In this document: positions 38,201 through 50,659 of the stretch, piece by piece
How positions within the stretch are numbered: the first letter of the stretch is position 1
Layout of the letters: the number at the start of each line of letters is the position of its first letter
Assembly (NCBI GenBank): GCA_902806565.1
Contig: CADCXA010000046.1
Span: 1-64,000, forward strand
Reading direction: 5' to 3'
Origin: Hypoxylon rubiginosum
Lineage: Eukaryota; Ascomycota; Sordariomycetes; Xylariales; Hypoxylaceae
Length of the DNA stretch: 64,000 bases
Position numbers and translations under genes: made by a program
Notes under the pieces: generated by a model
Seen by the model: the letters and a program-made list of their open reading frames with translations, nothing else
Database searches by the model: none
Told to the model about the DNA's origin: nothing

Positions 38201-41200
38201 ACTATATATAATTAAAACTAAAAACTATAAATATTTTTTTTAATTACTGTTTATTAAAGTTTTATTTTTTTATACGTTGTTATATAACTCGCGGATATTA
38301 TTAATAATATACTTTAAAAGTTATTAACTTTAAAATATTAAGCTATATATATTTTTAAATAATTTTATAAATCTGGTTTTTATTTAGGTTTTTAAAAAGG
38401 TTAAATATTTATTAGTAATTATAAAAAAACTAATATAATTAATATATAATATATTTTTATTTTATTAATTTATTAGTTTTTTATTTTATATTATATTTAA
38501 ATTAAATTTAAATAAAAAAAGTAAAATTAATTTTTATATTTTATATATTCTATAACTAATTAAGGATTTTTTTATTATAAATATTTTAATAATAAATAAA
38601 ATAACATATATATTTTATAAATTTAAAAGGGTATATTATTAGATTATAATAAATTAATTTTTATTATTAAAACTTTCGTTTAAATAATTATTAAATTAAA
38701 TTAATATTAAGTTTTTTTTTTTATAAATATTAAATAATTAAGTTATATTTTAATTTTATTATAAAAAGCTAATAGATTTTAATTATAATAATATTAATAT
38801 TTATTTAGCTTTTATAAATATTTTATATATAAAAATGTTATTAAAAAGTTTATTAGTTAAAATTAATATAGTATTTTTTTTAAAATTATAAAAGGATTTG
38901 ATTTTAAAAAAATCTCTTATTTAAATATTAATAAATAATTTTATTTTATAAGGTTTTAAATTAATTTAGATTTATATTATAATATTTTATTAATTTAAAA
39001 AATAATAATATTATTTAAATAATATTATAATATATAAATGGAAAACTTTTATATTAATTTTAAAGTATATAACTTTATATTATATAAAATATTTAAATTA
39101 ATACGGTATTTAAGTAATTAAATTAATAAGGATATATAAGAAATTATTATTTTATTTATTTATAATTTTATTATATATTATATTTTTTTATAAAAAACTG
39201 ATTTTAATTATTTTAAATAAAAATTTAATAATTCTTTTTATATTTATTTAGTTTTATAAACGTTATAAAATATTATTAAAATTATATAAATAAAACCATC
39301 GTTTTTAATTATATAATTAAAATAGCTTTTTAAAATTATATATCTTTTTTTATAAAATAATTATTTTTATTTTTATTAAAATTATTTTCCCTTTTTTTTA
39401 GCGCCGTTTTTATTATTTTTCTTATATATAACGTAATTACCTGTTATTTATTTAAACAAAAAAAAAATAAGTGGTTATATAAAAAACAAAAAAAGTAATA
39501 ACCGTTAAACGTGTAAAATTAATTATAGCTTATTTATTTAATAAGTTATTAACCTTAATTTAATATTTAATTTATATTATTAAAAAGCTTTATATTTTAT
39601 AAAAAATAATAAATATATTTATAATAAATATAAAAAATATATTAATATCTATATTTATTATTAAAAAATATAACTTAAAAAATTTAAATAATTATATAAA
39701 TTAATTAAAATATATTTTAAATAATATAAAATAATTCATTATTAATATCTTAAATATTATAATTTTTTTATATTTATTTTTTATATATATAAAGTTTTAA
39801 CTAAAAATATTTAAAAGTTTAAATTAATTTTATTTATTATTTAAATTTTAAGAAAATAAAATAAAAAAACTTCTTTATTATTTAATTATTTATAATATTT
39901 TATTTAAAATATATAACGTTTTTAACTATATTTTTAAGTTTAAATAATAAGGTATAAAATATTTTTATTATTTAATACCTTATAATAAAAAATAGTTTCT
40001 TTAATATTAAAAAAAAATATTATTTTATTTTTTTATATATAAAAAAAAAAAGTTAAAAATATGTTTTAAATATTAACTTTTAATTATTTTAATGGTTATA
40101 ATAACTAGTTTATTTTTATATAAACCACTAAGTTATTTACTTTTTAATTTTAATTAATAATAAGGTTTTTATTATTTTTATTAAAATTAATAAAAATATT
40201 ATTAATTATAATTAAAATAAAGTTTATAAATAAAAATATATAGTTAAATAATAAAGCGGCGTTTATTTTAACGTAAAATAAAATCTTATTAATTATAATT
40301 AATAAAATATTTTTTATTAATATAATGGTTATTATTAATTAAGAAGAAAATTTTTTTAAAAGTTTTTTTTTAATATATAAATAAATTTATTAATATAGAA
40401 TTTATTTTTTTTTATCCTTATTATTTTAAAATTAAGTTAATTATTACGTTAATTTAATAAATTTTTTTAATAAGTTATAATTATATATTTTAATATCTTT
40501 TAAATTCTTAATAATTTTTAATTATTTAATTAAATAATAAAAATATATTTATATTTAGATATTTACTTAGTTTATATTAAATTATTTTTTTATATTATAT
40601 ATTATTTAAAGTTTTAATTAAATATAATAAGTAAATATATTTACGTTATAAAAATAAGCGAGGATTATATATTTTAATAAATTATTTTTTATAAAAATAA
40701 TAATAATTTTTAATAAAATTAATTTAATATTAAATTAATTTAAAAAAGTAAAGCGTTATATAGTAATAGGTTTTTTATAAAAATAATAAATAAGAAGGGA
40801 AATCTTAACAAGCTAAGCTATTAAAAACGTATAAAATAATTATTATATATATAATAATATTAATTTAAGTGTTTAATTTTTAAATAATTTTAATATTTAA
40901 ATGGTTTATAATATTTATTCCTAACGTAGTTATTTTAATATTTTTTTATATTATTATTTTTTTTTTTTATTACTTTTATTTTATATATAGTTTCTAATAA
41001 TTTTTATTTTTTTTTTTATAAAATATTACGATATTTATATAAAAAACCAGTAATAAATGTTACTAGGTATATATAATATAATAAAAGTAATATTTTATAA
41101 AAATGTTATTAAAATATTTAATGTAAATAATTATAAAAAATATAATATTTATAATTTTTTTTTTTATTAAGTTATTATTAATAGTTTTAAAACTAAATAT

Positions 41201-41374
41201 GTAATATTAAGTAATTTACTAAATTTAAATATATTATTTTTTTTTTAGCTAGTTATATTTTATAATTTAAATATTATTCTTTATATATATTAATTTAAAA
41301 TAAAAAATATATTTAAATATAAGTAACTTTAAATTAATTTTATTAAAAATATAAAAGTTAAATATAAACTAGTT

Positions 41375-41606
41375 ATTTTAAATAAATTATTTATTAAATA
41401 AGGAATTTTTATTTTAAATAAATTACTTATAAAATAAACCTTAAATAAATTACTTATTAAATAAGAAACTTTTATTTTAAATAAATCACTTATAAAATAG
41501 GCTTTAAATGGATTATTTGTTAAATAAAAAACTTTTATTTTAAATAGATTATTTATTAAATAAGGAACTTTTATTTTAAATAAATTACTTATTAAATAAA
41601 AATACC
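41375..41606. repeat. Degenerate tandem repeat, units of about 28-36 bp
   Basis: About seven copies of a unit built on TTTTAAATAAATTACTTATT, with G/A and C/T variation between copies (for example GGATTATTTG versus AAATTACTTA). Confidence 0.8.
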
Positions 41607-44600
41607 TTGTTTTAATTAAACTATTTAATAAATATATATTATTTATATTAAATAGATTAATTATTTTAAATAGTATTTTATTAGTTAATATAAATAAAAC
41701 TAGTATTAAAATATTAAATAAAATTAATAAAGTAAAACAATTATTTATTATAAAAAAAATGAAATAATTAAATTATTAATAAGTTAATAAAATAATAAAA
41801 TTACAAGTTTATATAATTATTTGTTAATATTATATTAAAAAAAAAAATAATAAGTTAGTAACTATATTAATAGTAAAAATAAAACGATATAAATTTTTTT
41901 ATTATTTTATTTAATATATATTTTTTAATATAATTAAAAATAATTAATATTAAAGTTTTATATTATATAAAACTTATAGTTTATAATTTATAATTTTAGT
42001 TTATTAATAATATTATTTTAAAATTTAAATTTAATAAATAAATAATTTATATTAAAATTAAACTTTAAATAAAATTTATTTAAAAAATTAATATAATAAA
42101 AAAGAATAAAATCTAATTAATTATAATTACTAGTTATAATATTATAATAATAAGCGATTTATTTAATAAAAATATAATATTTTAAATATAATTAAAAAAT
42201 ATAATAAAATATAATATATATATTATTTATATATTTATATATTAAAAAGTTATTACGGCTTTATTAATAAAATAAATAATAACCTTTTTTTTATTATTTA
42301 TTTATTTACTTTTAATAAATAAAGCTAATAAAAATTTAAATAATTTTATATTAAATTTAAATTTATAATATAACAATAAAAACCAAAAAAATTATTTTAA
42401 TTTAAACTAATATATAAATTTAAGTTTTAATATTAATTTAAAATAATAAATATTGTTTTTATTTAAACTATTTAAAATATTATTAACTTAAATATAAATT
42501 ATAATAATAAGTTTTATTAAATTTTTTTTATATTTTATTTATTATTTATATTTAATAATAATATATTATATATTTATATATAATTAGTTTTTAAAAATCT
42601 AATATAATTAATTTAATTTTTAATTTATTTAAAGATAATAATAAGTTTTTAATTTTTAAAAAGTTAATTTAATTAAAATAAATTAAATTTAAGTTATTTT
42701 TATTTAAAAGTAATTAATTTAATAATAATTTATTGTTTTTAAATAATTTAAAATATTATATAGTTATAATAAAAAGGTAAAAAGAAAAAAAAAAATGTTT
42801 AAAAAATATAAGTAAAAGTGAATATAATAATAAAAGCGGATATAAAAAAAAAATTAAAAGTAAAAAAAAAAATAAAAGTAAAAAATAAGGGAAAATACCG
42901 GCGTAAAACAAATTAAAAGTCTTATATATAAAATTATATTTTATAAGTTTAAAAAATTATAACTTTTGTTTTTTTTAAAAATAACATAATTAAAAAAAAT
43001 ATTAACTTGTTTATTAAAAAAAAAATATAGCTTTTAACATTAAATTAATTTTAATTAAAATATTATTTATATTTATTAATATTTTTAAAACCCCTAATAT
43101 TATTTTAAAGCTAAAAATAGTTATTATTATTAAGTAATTATTATAATATAATATAAATATTTATAAATATAATACTAATTTATTATTAATTAAATTTATT
43201 AATTTATTTAATATAAATAATATTAAAACTAATTATAAAGTTTAAAAACACTAAATAATTTTAAGATTTATATATTATAATTATTTTAAATAAGTTATTT
43301 TAACAGATATTATAAATATATATAAATAAAAAATTAATATATTATTATTTAAGTTTATTAATTTAATTAATATAAGTAAATTTAAAACTAGTTAAAAAAC
43401 TTATAAATATTAAATAATTATTAATAATTTTAATAATAAATTATTAAATAATAGTTAAAATGTTTTATAATTTTAAGATATAATAATAATGTTTTTTTTT
43501 AAATATAATATTTATTAATAAATAAAATTATTTAAAATTAAATATTATAAAAGTTTTATTAGTAGGTAATAAAAGCTAATAAATGTTAATATTATAATAA
43601 CTAGGTTAAAAAATAACAACTAAGTTAAATATTATATTTTTAAATTTTAAAATATATATTAATATGTTTATTAATATTTTTATTTTATAAATAAAATAAT
43701 AAAAAAGTTATTATAATAAAATTATTATTTTAATATTAATTTATAATGTTATTATTAACCGGTTTTTATAATTATTTATTTTAATAATAAGTTAATTTTT
43801 AATTTTTTAAAATAAAAACAACTTAATTTTAATTATATTATAAGTTTATATTTTATTTATAGTTCGCTATATTTTTTTTTAATAACCTTTAAATATTAAT
43901 ATTATTATAAACAGCCTATTAAATAATTATTTATTTTATTTTTATTATTTTTCTTTTTTATAAAGTTTATAAGGATATTTTACTTAAAAAAAAAAAAAAA
44001 AAAAACTAATTTATATATAAATAACTTATAATTATTATTATATTTAAAAAGCTAAATATAATAATAAAACCTCGTATAATATATATAAATACTTTAATAT
44101 TAAATATATTTATAAAAAGATTTTTAATATAAAAAAAACTAATAAATTTAATATAAATAAAACTAATAAAGATTTAATAATTAAAATATATATGTTTTTT
44201 TATTAATATATATATAAATTATATGTAAATTATTACGGTTTTAATTTTATAAAAAAATATATAAAAAAATGTTATTAATTCCGAATTTATTTTTTTTAAA
44301 TAGCCGGATTATAACAAGTTTAATATATTGTTAACTTTTATTTAAATCGGTGGTTTATTTAATAATAATAATACATGATAATAATTTTTTATAAATTTTT
44401 TTAAATATTAAAGTAATTATAATTTAATATTATATTAATATTATATATAATAATAATAAAATTTAACTATTATAATTATTATATTAAATTAACTATAGTT
44501 TTTTTAATATTTTATTTAATAATTTTATTTTTAAAGATAAAATCCCTTATTTTATTTAACGATTTTAAATATATTATAAATTACTTATATTTAAATAATT

Positions 44601-45569
44601 TTACATGATTTTTTTTAAAATGTAAATATCTTTTTATTATTAAATAATAAATTATAATTATAACTTTAAAATAACTATTATATTTTTTATTATACTTTAT
44701 TAGTTTTAAATAAAATTTAAATGTAAAAAAAACGCTATAAAACATTTTTATAAATTGTTTTAAAAAAAAAGATATTAATTTATAAAATAACTTTTTGTTT
44801 ATATAAATAATATATATTTTAATAATTAATTATTTATAATTAAATGTTAAAATTAAAATAAAGTTTTTTTTAAAATATTAAAATATAAAATAAATAAACT
44901 AATATAAAAGTTAAACGTATAATAAAATAATAAAATAAATATATATATATTTACTTTTAATTATATAGTAATATAATTTCTTTTTTATATAACGGTTAAT
45001 AAATTAATAAATATATTTATATTTTATAATTATATATAAATAAATGTTAGTATTTTTTAAAATTGTTTGTAAATACCATGTAATATATTTTAATATTTTT
45101 ATTTTTTAAATTAAAGCTAAATAAGTTTAGTTTTTTTTTTTAATTTTAATTCCACCTACTTAATTTATAGAAAATATATATAATTCACACTATATTTAAA
45201 TTAAAAAATATTATTCCCAGGTTATAAAATATTATTCTTAAACTATAAAAATATAATATTAAATATATATTTATTAAAAATACCTAGTTTAAAAAGCGTT
45301 ATTAAAATTTTAAAAACTATAATAAAAATAATAACTAGGATGTTAATAATATTTTAAAAAATACCTTAATTAAAAAATAATATAATATTAAGCTTATATT
45401 TATTAAATGTACCCATTTAAAAAAATAATATTAAGATTTTATAAGTTTTAATAATAATAATAATAAAAATATTTTAAAAGATATATATATAAAAAAATAA
45501 CATTTAAATTATTTAAATTAAAATTATAATAATAATAACTTTAATATTATTAATTTAAATTTTTTTATT

Positions 45570-45680
45570 CCTTTTAAAAATAACCTTAGTTTTATTTCTT
45601 TTAAAAATAACCTTAGTTTTATTTTTTTTAAAAACAACCCCGGTTTTATTTTTTTTAGAAATAACCTTAGTTTTAATTAA
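45570..45680. repeat. 27-bp tandem repeat, four copies
   Basis: Exact 27-base spacing of AACCTTAG at 45582, 45609, (45636) and 45663; the third copy reads AACCCCGG. The differences are all transitions, so copy three appears closest to the ancestor. Confidence 0.85.
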
Positions 45681-48449
45681 AACTAAATAATAACCTTTAA
45701 TTAAAATCTTAAAAAAAAAATTTACTTTTTATTTTATTATATTTTATTTAATATAAATTATTTTTTTAGTAATAAAATAAAAAAGCCGGTTATTATAAAT
45801 ATTAATAATCTTTTTTAATATATAGTTTAAATTTTAATTAAAGTTAAATAATTAAAAATAAGTAATATTATAATAAAAATAATAATTAATTAAAATATAT
45901 AATTTATTTTATTAAATATAAAAGGTTAATTAATAATATATTAATAATTTTATATAAAATAAATAATTTATTTATATATATATTAAAAAAGTTATAATTA
46001 TATTTACCGGGATTTTAATTTTATATTAAAAGTTATAATTAATTATAAAGGTTTATTTTAAATTATTTTATACCTAGTTATAATAAAGTTTTAATATTAT
46101 TAGTAAGTTATTTATATAATAATAATTAGTATTATTTTATTTTTAAAATATACTTATATATTTTATAAAAAAAATAAAAATATGTTTTAATAATATATTA
46201 TATTATTTAAATATTTAAATAATATTTATACTAATTATTATTATAATTTTAATAGCTATAAATACTTTTATAAACCTGGTATATATTAATTTTTTAAACA
46301 TTTTTAATAATTATTAATATATTATATAAATATAAATAAACGTAATAAGTTATAAACTATATTTATTAACACGTTTATTTCTTACTAATTTAAAAGAAAT
46401 TATTTAATATTTAATTTTAAAAATTATATATAATTCACTAAAAAAAACTTATTATATATAATATAAAACCTTAGATTATTAATAATAATAAATATTTATA
46501 TAGTAATAATTATTATATTAAGTAAAATAATAATTAAATTTAATAAAATAAAAAAAAAGCTGTTAAAATTAAAAGAAAAAAAATAAAAATAACCAGGTTA
46601 AAATAAAAATAAATTATTAAAATTTAATAAATATTAAATATATATTATTAATATATTTTAAATATATTAAAAAAATATATTTTTTAATTAAAATTTAAAG
46701 TTACAGGAAAATATATTTCCTTATAATATTAACTTAAATTAATTTTAATATAATATTAATATATATATATATTTATAATTTTTTTTATAATCTATTTAAT
46801 TATTATTTTAAAATAATTATAAAAGTAATAACAATAAAAATTTTATATTAATATATAAAATTATAATTTTTATTTATTAGTTAAATAAAAATAATGTTAC
46901 TTATTAATATATTAGTTTATTAAGTTATTATTTTAAGTTTTTTTATTAATATAAAAATCAGTTAAACTATATATTTTTTTATATAATATAATTAGTTTTT
47001 AAAGATTTACTTTTAATAAATAACTTTATTATTATAAATATTAAATATATTATAATTATTAAAAACTTTAACAACCTTTCTTATTATTTTATAATAATTA
47101 AAAAATATCACTTATAAATAAAAACTTTAAATAATTTATAAATAATTAATAAATATATCTTTTTTTATTATTTTAAAATAAATTATTATATATATATAAA
47201 ATAAAACTATTATAATATAATAATAATAACGTTTTTTATAATATTTATAATATTATATATTATATATTATATTTTATTTAAAAATGTTTAAAATAATAAT
47301 AATTAAAGTAATAATATAAATTAACGTTTATTTTATATTTATTTTAAAACTTTAAAACCTATATTAATAAATATATTTTTAAATTAATTTTAATTTCCAG
47401 TATATATTATTATATAAATAAAAATAATAAATTATATTATTTTTTATTATTATAATTTAATAATGTAATTTTTTTTTTAGAATCTATTATTATTTAACAA
47501 GTAATTATTTAATTATCCTTAAGTTTAAATATTAAATATTTTTTTATAATAAATTACTATAATTATAATAATTTATAAATTTTATTAAAATTTAAATTTT
47601 ATTATATAAACTTAATTTTTATTATTTAAAAAATATTATAACTTTTAAAATAATAATATTAAATATTTATATTATTAAAAATATTAAAAATAAATAATAA
47701 ATTTTTTTATTTAATAGGTTTTTTTGTTTATTATTTTTATATATATAAAAATATTTATAGTTATTAAATTTATAGTTTTTTATATAATAATATTTTAATT
47801 TTTTTTATTATTTAAATAGTTTTATAATAAACTTATTATATATAAATTAATTTAATTTAATATAATTATTTATTAAGTTTAAATTTATTAAATTTAAAAA
47901 TATAAATAAATATATAAAAGTTTTTAATTATAATAAAAACTATTATATTATTATTATAAAATATAAATTTAAAACAAGTTATATTATTTTTTATAAATAT
48001 ATTATATAATTTATTTTTAATTATATAAAAAATTATTTTATTAACTTAAAAAAATTTATAAATATTAAATATATAAAATATAAACTAAATAAATCTTTTT
48101 TTTAAAAATATATATTTTTTTATAAATAATAAGTTTTAAATTTTAAAAATATAATACTTATTATTTTTAATATTATTAACGCTTTTAATATTCTAAATAT
48201 ATAAAACTAAATAAAATCATATAAATAAAAAAGTTACTTAGAAAATAAAAAAAATATAATTAAATATAATAAAAATAAATAACTTTAAATATATTAATTA
48301 TTTAAATATTAAAATTTTTTAATAAAAAATTAAACTTAAGTAATTTAAATATTAATTAATTTAAACTTAAAATAAATTTTTTAATATTATAAAATTATTA
48401 AATCATTTTTATTTAATTAATATAATAAACTTATTATAATATTATAATA

Positions 48450-48595
48450 AGTTTATAAAAATTTAATAAATTTATAAAAATTTAATAAATTTATAAAATT
48501 TTAATAAATTTATAAAAATTTAATAGGTTTATAAAAATTTAACAAGTTTATAAAAATTTAATAAATTTATAAAGATTTAACAAGTTTGTAAATTT
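48450..48595. repeat. 19-bp subterminal tandem repeat
   Basis: About eight copies of TTTATAAAAATTTAATAAA immediately inside the right arm; two copies keep AACAAG where others have AATAAA. Related sequence lies just inside the left arm (26640-26740). Confidence 0.88.
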
Positions 48596-48611
48596 ATAAT
48601 TTATTAAAAAA

Positions 48612-48795
48612 AAAAAGACAGTGCTAAAACCACAGTGTAAATCTAATAATATACAGTATTTTTTCTTACAGGGTATGTAGCGCCAAACCTCTTATAATTA
48701 CAAGGCAAATACAGTGCTAGGACCACAGTGTTTAATATAAAAAAATACGGACCATTAGGAATTGGCGGGGTTGGCGGTTTCGCTTCTTATGGTCC
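48612..48795 (-). repeat. Right terminal inverted repeat
   Basis: Reverse complement of the left arm. Less mutated internally: it keeps two direct copies of a 21-bp word with ACAGTGCTA...CCACAGTGT (48618-48638 and 48711-48731), candidate transposase-binding sites; the left arm keeps only the outer copy intact. Confidence 0.88.
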
Positions 48796-49285
48796 ACCCT
48801 ATCCCGTGATAGCGTAGTAACACACGCGCGGGATGGCCTCTCACTTACGTTTTTAGCGAGCTTGCTTAAGATCCACCCCCGGATGGCACACCTTACTAGG
48901 GCCCTAAGATTATTATTTTTTTAAATAGTGCTGTCGCCTTGGCGGGCGCAGCCTCATGTCTATCTGCTGCCGTTTACGAATATCGTTGACGGCACTTTAA
49001 GGTATAGACGTGTAGTGTTCGGGTTAGGCTTTTAGCCTTAGCCACCTAGGTAGAATAGAACTACGGCTCTGTTGATTCTTGGGATGTATCTTTTTGCTCT
49101 CGCATCCTCTATATACATATATACTCCTTTCCACCTTGTTTTACCTGCCACAGTCTCTGAAATTCACACAAAACAAGCTCCGTCTTCCTCTTTCTATGCT
49201 GCGTCCTCCACACTCGCTTCCCCGTTCAACTTGATGTGCTCTCCTAGGTTATCTATATCCAAGGGTCTCACCCACGAACTCTCGA
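48796..49285. other. Intergenic flank right of the giant element
   Basis: 490 bp of normal composition. Includes a GGATGG...CCATCC-like GC-rich stretch and ACCTAGGTAG near 49043. No gene seen. Confidence 0.6.
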
Positions 49286-49744
49286 CTAAATTTTTGAGTA
49301 AATACGTCTGATGACCGGGTCAGTCCCTTGGCATTGTTGCTCCTTTGCCCTGCATAAATCGCCTGAGCTACCGCCGTTGTCTTCGACGATTAACCAGGGA
49401 GACTTCAGTTCATCAAGCCGCTCGTCAAAGGCCTTTTGCATCGGTTCTGCCTCCCACACGGGCTGGTGGGACGATAAGCATTCCTCTGGTAGCCAAGATG
49501 TCGAGGGGCGCCGACTACATTTCGAGATCATAGTATCATCGAGAAACTCGAAAACTGTCGAATAATAAGGCCGGACATGAGTTAACGGTACCGTGTATGA
49601 CTGTTCCCAATCGAGGAGTGCTGTGCGTTGGCCCGTACCTTCGTCAACGAGGACGTTGTAGTCATTAATGTCCCAATGCTGGAGAACCGTGGATTTGCGA
49701 GGTAAGACGGTGCTGGGAACGTAAGAGTCGATAATCTCAATCAT
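49286..49744 (-). pseudogene. Aminoglycoside-phosphotransferase-like kinase, C-terminal fragment
   Basis: About 152 residues. The APH/choline-kinase-like catalytic loop is clear: LQHWDINDYNVLVDEGTG (H-x-D-x4-N pattern) followed by the metal-binding aspartate in ALLDWEQSYTVPL. Fungal APH-family proteins of this kind have 350-500 residues, so the whole ATP-binding N-lobe is missing. The frame can be followed a few codons upstream (KQENMIE) to a possible acceptor CTTCAG, but beyond that I find no kinase sequence. It lies 490 bp from the giant element and reads as a truncated remnant, though a distant 5' exon cannot be excluded. Substrate unknown. Confidence 0.65.
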
Positions 49745-50659
49745 ATTCTCTTGCTTGCAGCCTGAAGCTTGCCAAAGATTGAGAAGTCATAACGTGACAC
49801 CGTAAGCAATACGAGGGGATCTGCTAGAGCCTCGTATTGGCATCAGAACTTAAACAAGCCTTACTACATTGGTACTGTAGACGTTGCGTGAAATTATTGG
49901 GGACTATTTTTTGTCATTTGAGCCTCCTATGTATTAAGCAAGAGGAACCTTGTCAGCCTTGTTAAGCTAACGGCGTCTTATATTGATAAGAACCCAAGTG
50001 ACTAATCCTATTCATGCAAAACTATCATGCATATGATCAGTTGTTTTTATCACTTTCTTTGGTGGATAAGAGCGAGGATGTGGTAGATCAAATCAATTCT
50101 CTGCCAACATTATCTAAGAGGCGAGGCCTCGTTCAATACAAGAATGCAAAGTGTGACTATCGGTCATCACATCACCAGTACTTTTTCAAGTCCAACCCTG
50201 GACGCCAAGTTCTAACCCTAGCCGTAGCTAATCATCTCGTTGCTTGGGTGTCAAGTCGTAATTGTGATCCGAACAGGAAGGCATTCCTGTTATCTCATAA
50301 TCGTTCATATCTCTCATAATACTCGTCAAGGAAACGTAAAGAGTGTGTGTGTGTGTCTGTGTGGAAAAGAAAATGGGTCAAATTGGTCTCCAAACTGCTG
50401 TCCTCCCCGAGAAGTTGCTTCAAGTTCGTCAAGATGTCTGCGAGCCGAATCTTCCACCTTTCCCTTCATGGGAGATTGGATGGCCACGCCGAAGGAAGTA
50501 TTGGCAAGAACATGCTCCCAATATGCATAACGTGATGCCGGCATGAGAATATCGTTCAGGTCGTAAGGAAATCATCATATTTGGTATAGTCGTAAACAAA
50601 GAAGACGTACGTAATGGTATCATTGTTGAATGGGGGGAAATGTGTGGGCTGGTTGCTGG
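49745..50659. other. Intergenic
   Basis: 915 bp without a recognisable gene. A GT/TGTG microsatellite lies at 50342-50360. Several overlapping short frames at 50326-50623 have no domain. Confidence 0.55.

Larger units (their letters stand above)
26448..48795. mobile_element. Giant RIP-degenerated DNA transposon with long terminal inverted repeats
   Basis: A 22,348-bp block that starts GGACCATAAGA and ends with the reverse complement TCTTATGGTCC. Composition drops abruptly inside both arms to extreme AT (rows counted: 1-7 G/C per 60 bases) and returns to normal just outside. Both arms carry ACCGCCAACCCCGCCAATTC, the TTTGCCTTGTAATTATA segment and copies of a subterminal word containing CACTGT. 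Remaining cytosines are seldom followed by A, TpA is abundant: the mark of RIP. No coding sequence survives, so the transposase class is unknown; length and arm size would suit a Maverick/Polinton-like or other giant TIR element, but that is inference. I found no target-site duplication at these edges, so the exact ends may be a few bases off. Confidence 0.75.

Noticed and set aside
26448..48795. Mitochondrial origin of the AT-rich block
   Set aside because: No mitochondrial genes, tRNAs or long frames, and the edges are inverted repeats within nuclear gene DNA; RIP pattern fits better.
26430..48815. Target-site duplication flanking the giant element
   Set aside because: I compared bases next to both arms at several possible end points and found no convincing direct repeat.
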